Shown: positions 1-5,577 of the stretch, in pieces
How positions within the stretch are numbered: position 1 is the stretch's first letter
Layout: every line of letters starts with the position of its first letter
NCBI GenBank assembly: GCA_017853515.1
Contig: JAFMJK010000134.1
Coordinates: 1-6,265 of the forward strand
Length of the DNA stretch: 6,265 bases
Origin: Chthoniobacterales bacterium
GTDB taxonomy: Bacteria > Verrucomicrobiota > Verrucomicrobiia > Chthoniobacterales > JACTMZ01
Direction of reading: 5' to 3'
Notes under the pieces: generated by a model
The model's input: only the letters and a program-made list of their open reading frames with translations
What the model was told of the DNA's origin: nothing
The model's database searches: none
Made by a program: the position numbers and the translations under genes

Positions 1-312
1 CTCGGCCACTATCTGATCGTCAGCGGACTGCTCTTCTCCGTCGGACTGGCCGGCGTCCTCCTGCGCCGCAATCTTCTCATCATCTTCATGGGTCTCGAAC
101 TCATGCTCAACGCGGCGAATCTCTCCCTCGTCGCCTTCGCGCGCCACGGTGTCACCACGCTCGGACTGCCCGACTACAACGCGCAGGTCCTCGTTTTCTT
201 CATCATCACCGTCGCCGCCGCCGAGGTCGCCGTCGGCCTGGCCATCATCGTCGCGCTCTACCGCCTGCGCCAAACCACGCACGTCGAGGATCTCGACAAA
301 ATGAAATTCTGA
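1..312 (+). CDS. nuoK: NADH-quinone oxidoreductase subunit K (5' partial)
   Basis: This is a small integral-membrane subunit of respiratory complex I (ND4L homologue), located between the quinone-site region and the antiporter-like subunits in the cytoplasmic membrane. The frame is open from base 1 and ends at TGA 310-312, leaving 103 visible residues. Aligning the RRN motif to the 100-residue E. coli protein suggests that only about three N-terminal codons are missing, including the start. Three hydrophobic helices are visible, at about residues 4-21, 25-46 and 60-86 (window numbering). The two membrane glutamates required for proton transfer in the family are present: E33 in MGLELMLNA (E. 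coli E36) and E75 in VAAAEVAVGLAI (E. coli E72). The loop between helices 2 and 3 is six residues longer than in E. coli. The next gene starts 4 bases downstream. The identification is essentially certain. Confidence 0.97.
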   Translation, partial: LGHYLIVSGLLFSVGLAGVLLRRNLLIIFMGLELMLNAANLSLVAFARHGVTTLGLPDYNAQVLVFFIITVAAAEVAVGLAIIVALYRLRQTTHVEDLDKMKF

Positions 313-316
313 CGCC

Positions 317-2128
317 GTGAACGACCCGCAGCTTTTTCCTTGGATCATTCTCTTCGCCCCGCTCGTCGCGGCCGCGGCGATCCTCTTCCTCCTCCCGCGC
401 AACGACACGGCCGCGGCGTGGACCGGCGTCCTCACCGCCGCGCTGACCTGCTTCCTCAGTTGGAAGGTTTTTCTCGATCCCTCGCTCAGGATCACCGCGC
501 AAATCCCGTGGCTCGAAGTGCCCGGCGCCTTCTCCGTTCCGATCGGCATCATCCTCGACAACCTGAGCCGCGTCATGCTCGTCGTCGTCACGACGATCGC
601 CACGCTCGTTTTCATTTATTCCGCCGGCTACATGCGCGGCGACGAAGGCATCCCGCGCTATTACGCGTCGCTCTGCCTCTTCCTCTTTTCCATGCTCGGC
701 ATCGTCCTGGCCGACAACTTCGTCATGATGTTCATTTTCTGGGAACTGGTCGGCGTCAGTTCCTACCTGCTCATCGGGCATTATTTCCGCAAGGACTCCG
801 CGGCGGACGCCGCCAAGCAGGCTTTCACCGTCAACCGCGTGGGCGATTTCGGCTTCATGCTCGGCATCCTCATGCTCTGGCTGGCCACCGGCTCGGTCAT
901 GTTCTCCGGCATCGAAAAAAATCTCGCCGCGGTGACGATGCATCCCGGCTACCTCGCCGCCGCCTGCCTCCTCGTTTTCTGCGGCACGCTTGGAAAATCG
1001 GCGCAGATGCCGCTGCACGTCTGGCTGCCCAACTCGATGGAAGGCCCCACGCCGGTTTCCTCCCTGCTTCACGCCGCCACGATGGTTGCCGCCGGCGTCT
1101 ACATGCTCGCGCGGATTTTCCCCGTGCTTCTCGCCGCGCCGGAAGTCGTCCGCGAAGTCATCATGTGGGTCGGCGCGGTCACCTGTTTCGCCGCCGGTCT
1201 CATGGCCACGCAGCAGGACGACATCAAACGCATCCTCGCTTACTCCACCATCTCGCAACTCGGCTACATGGTCGTCGGCATCGCCGTCGCGCCCGCGGGC
1301 GACGTCGCCATGTTCCACCTCTTCACCCACGCATTCTTCAAGTGCATGCTCTTCCTCTGCGCGGGTTCGGTCATCATCGCCCTCCACCACGAACAGAACA
1401 TCTGGAAGATGGGCGGGCTGCTCGGGCGCATGCCGCTCACCGCGCTTTGCGTCGTCGTCGGCACGCTCGCCCTGGCCGGAACGCCGGGCTTCAGCGGGTA
1501 CTACAGCAAAGATCTTATCGTGGCCTACGCGCACGGCGCCAATAACACCGTCTTCTGGATCACCGCGGGCGCCGCACTGCTCACCTCGTTCTACATGTTC
1601 CGCCTGTTCTTCGTTGTTTTCCTCGGACGCCCGCGCGGCGAGCACGCCGAACATGCCAAGCAATCGCCGGCGGTCATGACCATCCCCTTGCTCCTTCTCG
1701 CCATTCCTTCGCTCGCCGCGGGCTATCCGGTCATCGCCAAACATTTCTTCGATCTGCCGCATCCCGAGATCCCGCACATCGTCCACTACGCGCTGCTCGC
1801 CGCGTTGGGCGTCGGTTTCCTCCTCGCCGCCGCGCTCTACGCGCGCGGACCGGCCAAGGACCCGGTGCGCATCCCGCTCTTCGCCAACCGGCTCTACATC
1901 GACAATTTTTACAGTTGGCTCGTGGCCAATGTTCAGGGCGGACTCGCCGTGCTCGGTTCGTGGTTTGACCGCTGGGTCATCGACGGCCTCTTCGTCACCG
2001 GTGCCGCGCGCACCGTGTGGGCCACCGGCTACGTGCTGCGCCTGCTCCAACTCGGCAACCTCCAGGCCTACGCCTTCTTCTTCGGCGCCGGCGTTCTTGC
2101 CCTTCTTTACTACCTGATCTTCCGGTGA
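317..2128 (+). CDS. nuoL: NADH-quinone oxidoreductase subunit L
   Basis: This is the distal antiporter-like subunit of complex I (ND5 homologue), which couples quinone reduction to proton translocation across the cytoplasmic membrane. It has 603 residues, against 613 in E. coli. The GTG at 317 is chosen because it lies 4 bases after the nuoK stop, gives a hydrophobic N-terminus of family-typical length, and has no in-frame ATG nearby. No Shine-Dalgarno is visible, so coupling to nuoK is likely. The antiporter core shows E143 in FWELVG, K227 in GKSAQMPLHVW, the helix-8 motif LLHAATMV, K342 in HAFFKCMLF and K398-D399 in YYSKDLI. These match E. coli E144, K229, K342 and K399-D400. The conserved HHEQNIWKMGGL segment is also present. 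After a short charged, His-containing loop (about residues 440-450), the C-terminal part from about residue 520 fits the long lateral amphipathic helix, ending in a final membrane helix at about 582-602. The gene overlaps nuoM by one base. Confidence 0.98.
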   Translation: MNDPQLFPWIILFAPLVAAAAILFLLPRNDTAAAWTGVLTAALTCFLSWKVFLDPSLRITAQIPWLEVPGAFSVPIGIILDNLSRVMLVVVTTIATLVFIYSAGYMRGDEGIPRYYASLCLFLFSMLGIVLADNFVMMFIFWELVGVSSYLLIGHYFRKDSAADAAKQAFTVNRVGDFGFMLGILMLWLATGSVMFSGIEKNLAAVTMHPGYLAAACLLVFCGTLGKSAQMPLHVWLPNSMEGPTPVSSLLHAATMVAAGVYMLARIFPVLLAAPEVVREVIMWVGAVTCFAAGLMATQQDDIKRILAYSTISQLGYMVVGIAVAPAGDVAMFHLFTHAFFKCMLFLCAGSVIIALHHEQNIWKMGGLLGRMPLTALCVVVGTLALAGTPGFSGYYSKDLIVAYAHGANNTVFWITAGAALLTSFYMFRLFFVVFLGRPRGEHAEHAKQSPAVMTIPLLLLAIPSLAAGYPVIAKHFFDLPHPEIPHIVHYALLAALGVGFLLAAALYARGPAKDPVRIPLFANRLYIDNFYSWLVANVQGGLAVLGSWFDRWVIDGLFVTGAARTVWATGYVLRLLQLGNLQAYAFFFGAGVLALLYYLIFR

Positions 2129-3597
2129 TGAGTCCGCTCCTTTCCCTTATTCTTATCCCGCTGGTCACCGCGGCGTTCTGCATGGCGGGCGCGGCGCCGC
2201 GCCGTATTTCGCTTTTCGGGGCGGGCGCCAACCTGCTTCTCGGTCTTTACCTCCTCGCGTCCTACAACATCGGGATCGGCGGATTCCAATTCGTCAGCGA
2301 GAAAGCGCTCTTTCCCGCTTACGGACTCCACTTCTCGCTCGGCGCCGACGGACTCAGCCTTGTTCTCATCCTTCTCGCCACGCTGGTCACCTTCGCCGCG
2401 GTCTGGGTCACGCCGAAGATCGAAAAGTTCGCCGGCATGTTCTACGCGTGCCTGCTCTTCATCTCGGCCGGCGCGATCGGCGCGTTCGCTTCGATCGATC
2501 TTTTCTTCTTCTACGCCTTCCACGAGCTCGCCCTCATTCCGACCTTCCTGCTCATCGGCATCTGGGGATCGGGCGAACGCCAGCGCATCGCGTGGAAAGT
2601 CACGATCTACCTCGCCTTCGGCAGCTTCATCCTGCTGCTCGGATTGATCGGGCTCTGGTTGGCTGTTCCTCCCGAGTTGCGCACGCTCGACATCCGCCTT
2701 CTCCAGCAACTCGGCTCCGCGGGCATGATGCAACCCGGCCCGGTCGTTTATCTGCTCCTCCTCTTCGGTTTCGGCATCCTCATCGCGCTCTTCCCCTTCC
2801 ATACCTGGGCACCCGAAGCTTACGCGTCGGCTCCCGCGCCCGCCGCCATGCTCCACGCCGGCGTGCTCAAGAAATTCGGACTCTACGGGCTCCTCCGTCT
2901 CGCCGTTCCCATCTTTCCCGCGGAAATCCAGCAGTTCGCCCATCTCGTCCTCGTCCTTCTCCTCGGCAACATCCTCTACGTCGGTTTCGTCACCATGGCG
3001 CAAAAGCGCCTCGATCTCATGCTCGGCTACTCGAGCGTGATGCACATGGGCTACGCGTTTCTCGGATTTGTCGCCCTCAACCAACTCGGACTCGGCGGCA
3101 TGTCGCTCATGCTTTTCGCCCACGGACTGACCATCGCGGCGTTGTTCGCCCTCTCCGGTGAAATCGCGCGCCGCACCGGCACCCTCGAGTTTTCCGAACT
3201 CGGCGGATTGGCCGGAGTCGCGCCGAAACTCGGACTCCTCTTCGGCTTCGCCGCCATGGCTTCGGTCGGACTGCCCGGCTTCTCCACTTTCGCCAGCGAG
3301 ATCATGATTTTCTTCGGCGCTTTCGCCCGCGGCACGGCCGGATCGTTCGACTGGTTCCAGACCGCCACCGCCCTTGCCCTCTGGGGCGTGGTCATCTCGG
3401 CCGTTTACATGCTCCGCGCTTACCGCCGTGTTTTCTGGGGATCGCGCGGCAGTGCGGTGAAAGATGAGACGGAGGACGTTTCCTCCGGAGTGCGCTGGGC
3501 TGTGATCCTTCTCATCGCCGGACTTCTCCTCACCGGATTCCGTCCGGCCATCCTGCTCGATTACCTCAACCCCGTTTTCGCCTACCTCGCGCCATGA
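2128..3597 (+). CDS. nuoM: NADH-quinone oxidoreductase subunit M, lacking the TM7 lysine
   Basis: This is the central antiporter-like subunit of complex I (ND4 homologue), an integral membrane protein of 489 residues. The ATG at 2128 overlaps the nuoL TGA (TGATG). A GTG directly before it, at 2125, is a possible alternative. The frame is open further upstream, but only inside nuoL. Family hallmarks are E133 in HELALIP (E. coli E144), K249 in HAGVLKKFG (E. coli K265), the YSSVMHMGY and AHGLTIA helices with their histidines, and E391 in FASEIMIF (E. coli E407). The core aligns to E. coli with a constant offset of 16 residues at three of these positions, so register is secure. The helix-7 lysine (E. 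coli K234) is replaced by L218 in FGILIALFPFHTW. Helix 8 carries an additional K248 and H243, and the usual histidine after PDA is tyrosine (PEAY). There is no frameshift or stop, so this looks like a functional lineage variant. No Shine-Dalgarno is visible at the start. Confidence 0.96.
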   Translation: MSPLLSLILIPLVTAAFCMAGAAPRRISLFGAGANLLLGLYLLASYNIGIGGFQFVSEKALFPAYGLHFSLGADGLSLVLILLATLVTFAAVWVTPKIEKFAGMFYACLLFISAGAIGAFASIDLFFFYAFHELALIPTFLLIGIWGSGERQRIAWKVTIYLAFGSFILLLGLIGLWLAVPPELRTLDIRLLQQLGSAGMMQPGPVVYLLLLFGFGILIALFPFHTWAPEAYASAPAPAAMLHAGVLKKFGLYGLLRLAVPIFPAEIQQFAHLVLVLLLGNILYVGFVTMAQKRLDLMLGYSSVMHMGYAFLGFVALNQLGLGGMSLMLFAHGLTIAALFALSGEIARRTGTLEFSELGGLAGVAPKLGLLFGFAAMASVGLPGFSTFASEIMIFFGAFARGTAGSFDWFQTATALALWGVVISAVYMLRAYRRVFWGSRGSAVKDETEDVSSGVRWAVILLIAGLLLTGFRPAILLDYLNPVFAYLAP

Positions 3598-5045
3598 ACC
3601 CGCTCTACCTCGAGGTTGCCGTTGTCGTCTTGGGCATCATCCTGCTCATGGCGGAGGCCTTTGCCGGCGCGGGGCACAAACGCGGCATCGCTTATGCGGG
3701 AATCGTCGGATTGCTCGGCGTCCTCGCCGCCACCTTCGTCGCCGATCCCGCCGCGATGAATGCCGCCGCGCCTTACGCCAATTTCTACCGCGCCGATTTT
3801 CTTGCCATGTTCCTCAAGCAGTTCGCCCTGCTTGCCACCGCGATCGTGCTCGTCATGTCCGTGGAATACGCGCCGACGGTCGAAGCGAGCATGCCGTCCG
3901 AACGCCGCGGCGCCGGCGTCGGGGAATTCTTCGCCCTGCCCGTCCTCGCCTGCTCGGGGCTCATGTGGATGGCGTCGGCCGCGGACTTCGTCATGATTTT
4001 CGTCTCGCTCGAGCTGGTCACCATAACTTTCTACATCCTCGTCTCTTACCTGCGCGGCAGCGCGGCCAGTCTCGAGGCCGGGGCGAAGTATCTCGTGCTC
4101 GGCGCGCTCTCCACCGGATTCCTTGTTTACGGCATCACCTGGATCTACGGCGTAACCGGACACACCAACCTCGCGGCTATCGCCGGAGCGTTGCCCGGAC
4201 TCGACCACGCCGTCGTTCCCGCGCTGCTCTTCGGTTTCGGACTCGTCCTTGTCGCGCTCGGCTTCAAGGTCGCCGCAGCCCCGTTCCAATTCTGGGTGCC
4301 CGATGTTTACCAAGGCGCACCCACCCCGGTTGCCGCTTACCTCTCCGTCGCCTCGAAAGCCGCGGGATTCGTCGTTCTGCTGCGCGTGCTCGAAACCTTC
4401 GTCGTCGTTCCCGACCTGCAGGCCAAGATCATGCCGGTCGCCGCGATCCTCGCCGGTGCAACCATGATCTTCGGCAATCTTGCCGCCATTCCGCAATCGA
4501 ACCTCAAGCGACTGCTCGCCTACTCGAGCATCGGCCACGCGGGTTACCTGCTCCTCGGTGTCGCCTCCATCGGCGCGCCCTTCGCCGGCACGGCCATCAT
4601 GTTCTATCTCGGCGCGTATCTGCTCATGACGCTTCTCGCCTTCCTTGTCATGACCATCGTCGCGCAGGCCGCCGGCGGGGATGACCTCTCGGATTTTGCC
4701 GGACTCAATCAACGCGCCCCGCAACTCGCCTTCGCCATGCTGCTCGCCATGCTTTCGTTGGCCGGCATCCCCCTCACTGCCGGATTCCTCGGCAAATTGT
4801 TCATCTTCGAGTGCGCCGTGCAGCAACAGCACTACGTTCTCGTCGCGCTGGGCGTGATCGCCGTAGCCGCTGGATTTTATTTCTACCTCAAAGTGATCCG
4901 AGCCATGTATTGGCAGCAACCGGCCAATCCCGACGCGCCGGACATTGAGGCCGGTCCGCTGGCCAAGTTCACCATCGCCGCCCTTTGCGCGCTGATCATC
5001 TGGCTCGGCGTCTATCCCGCTCCGCTCCTCGCGCTCCTGCGCTGA
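3594..5045 (+). CDS. nuoN: NADH-quinone oxidoreductase subunit N
   Basis: This is the antiporter-like subunit of complex I (ND2 homologue) that sits next to NuoK and the quinone-coupling end of the membrane arm. It has 483 residues, against 485 in E. coli, and is strongly hydrophobic throughout. The ATG at 3594 overlaps the nuoM stop (ATGA), so translational coupling is likely, and there is no clear Shine-Dalgarno. Proton-path residues are all present: E140 in SLELVTITFYIL (E. coli E133), K225 in GFKVAAAPFQFW (E. coli K217), K255 in VASKAAGF (E. coli K247) and K401 in TAGFLGKLFIF (E. coli K395). The motifs PDVYQGAPTPVAAYL and LAYSSIGHAGYLLLG are typical NuoN signatures and separate it from NuoM. 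It is the last gene of the nuo cluster here. The next gene is on the opposite strand and ends 90 bases away. Confidence 0.98.
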   Translation: MNPLYLEVAVVVLGIILLMAEAFAGAGHKRGIAYAGIVGLLGVLAATFVADPAAMNAAAPYANFYRADFLAMFLKQFALLATAIVLVMSVEYAPTVEASMPSERRGAGVGEFFALPVLACSGLMWMASAADFVMIFVSLELVTITFYILVSYLRGSAASLEAGAKYLVLGALSTGFLVYGITWIYGVTGHTNLAAIAGALPGLDHAVVPALLFGFGLVLVALGFKVAAAPFQFWVPDVYQGAPTPVAAYLSVASKAAGFVVLLRVLETFVVVPDLQAKIMPVAAILAGATMIFGNLAAIPQSNLKRLLAYSSIGHAGYLLLGVASIGAPFAGTAIMFYLGAYLLMTLLAFLVMTIVAQAAGGDDLSDFAGLNQRAPQLAFAMLLAMLSLAGIPLTAGFLGKLFIFECAVQQQHYVLVALGVIAVAAGFYFYLKVIRAMYWQQPANPDAPDIEAGPLAKFTIAALCALIIWLGVYPAPLLALLR

Positions 5046-5108
5046 TACCATTCCGGACGTCTGGCCAGGTGGATCGCGCCGTCCCCGGTGACAAAGCGAG
5101 ATACCAAC

Positions 5109-5128
5109 CGGCGGCGAGGACGCCGCCG
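5109..5128. terminator. GC hairpin in the convergent intergenic region, possible terminator
   Basis: CGGCGGCG at 5109-5116 pairs perfectly with CGCCGCCG at 5121-5128 around a 4-base AGGA loop. It lies between two convergent operons, 63 bases after the nuoN stop and starting 7 bases beyond the stop of the minus-strand gene. On the minus strand the stem is followed by a moderately T-containing stretch. On the plus strand no T-run follows. It could end the minus-strand transcript or block read-through in both directions, but without a proper U-tract it is not a textbook intrinsic terminator. I see no other motif in the rest of this 90-base gap. Confidence 0.4.
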
Positions 5129-5135
5129 CTACATC

Positions 5136-5576
5136 TCAGTCCCGAACGACCGCATCGGGCAATTCGTTGCGATCATCATCCGTGCGCGGGAAATGCCGCG
5201 CCATGATGTCGCCCGCCCGCTCCAAACCGGCGACCAATCCCTCCGTGAACTTCCCTTCGCGGAAAAGTTTTTCCATGGCGCCCGCAGTTTCGTCCCAAAA
5301 ACCCTGGCCGCACTTGGCGTGTATCTCCGAGTCGCCGATCACGGCAAAGGTCTGCTCGCAGGGAACGATGTAGAAAAGAACCCCGTTGCGCAGCGCCGTA
5401 TCGCCGATGTGCAGGCGGTCGAATTCCGTGCGCGCGCGCACGCGCACATCCTCGCCGCGCAGCTTGCGATGGGCGACAAAAACGCGGAGTTCCCCCGACG
5501 TGCGCGCTTCGGCCGCCCCCACGGCGTCGACAATCCGCTGCTCGGCCAAGGCGTCGATGAATTCGCTCGGTTTCAT
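5136..5576 (-). CDS. Small soluble TPM-domain protein (COG3762-like)
   Basis: The 146-residue product resembles the second TPM-domain protein often found beside a YgcG-type TPM gene and lemA. Its biochemical role is unknown. Visible family features are an N-terminal helix leading into AAEARTSGELRVFV (about residues 21-34), a central RNGVLFYIV strand (63-71), FAVIGDSEIH (77-86), the GFWDE segment (92-96), FREGKFTEGLVAGLE (105-119), and a tail containing HFPR and NELPD. There is no signal peptide or membrane helix, so it is probably cytoplasmic or peripherally associated with its partner. Two cysteines are present, C73 and C89. The ATG at 5576 is chosen because it lies one base after the upstream gene's TGA, has a good GGGAG site 8 bases before it, and begins where family similarity begins. 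A longer in-frame extension to 5723 would overlap the upstream coding region. Co-translation with the upstream TPM gene is likely. Confidence 0.85.
   Translation of the reverse strand: MKPSEFIDALAEQRIVDAVGAAEARTSGELRVFVAHRKLRGEDVRVRARTEFDRLHIGDTALRNGVLFYIVPCEQTFAVIGDSEIHAKCGQGFWDETAGAMEKLFREGKFTEGLVAGLERAGDIMARHFPRTDDDRNELPDAVVRD
5427..5449. other. Alternating pyrimidine-purine tract with a 14-bp palindrome
   Basis: Twenty-three bases alternate strictly between pyrimidine and purine (CG, TG and CA steps), and they include the perfect 14-bp palindrome GTGCGCGCGCGCAC at 5428-5441. Such tracts can adopt Z-DNA under supercoiling. The tract lies wholly inside the small TPM gene, where it encodes alternating Val, Arg and Ala residues (about 44-49), so codon usage alone may explain it. 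Confidence 0.5.
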
Positions 5577-5577
5577 G

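Noticed and set aside
245..2050. A 601-codon open frame on the minus strand opposite nuoL
   Set aside because: The translation is extremely rich in Glu, Asp, Arg, Gly and His with no domain signature. This is the expected complement of hydrophobic codons (CTC gives GAG, TTC gives GAA, GTC gives GAC) in a GC-rich membrane-protein gene. nuoL on the other strand is unmistakable.
2017..2127. Longer start for nuoM inside nuoL
   Set aside because: The extra 37 residues are Arg/Pro-rich, unlike any NuoM N-terminus, and lie inside the nuoL C-terminal coding region. The ATG at 2128 gives a typical hydrophobic start.
2110..3123. A 337-codon open frame on the minus strand opposite nuoM
   Set aside because: It is a charged mirror-image translation of a hydrophobic gene, with no start context or family resemblance.
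3582..5051. A 489-codon open frame on the minus strand opposite nuoN
   Set aside because: It has the same acidic, low-complexity composition and covers nuoN almost exactly. It is a codon-register mirror of the real gene, not an overlapping gene.
5053..5088. Possible weak hairpin (GGACG with CGTCC) just after nuoN
   Set aside because: It has only five paired bases around a 20-base loop and no following T-run. This is too weak to call a terminator.
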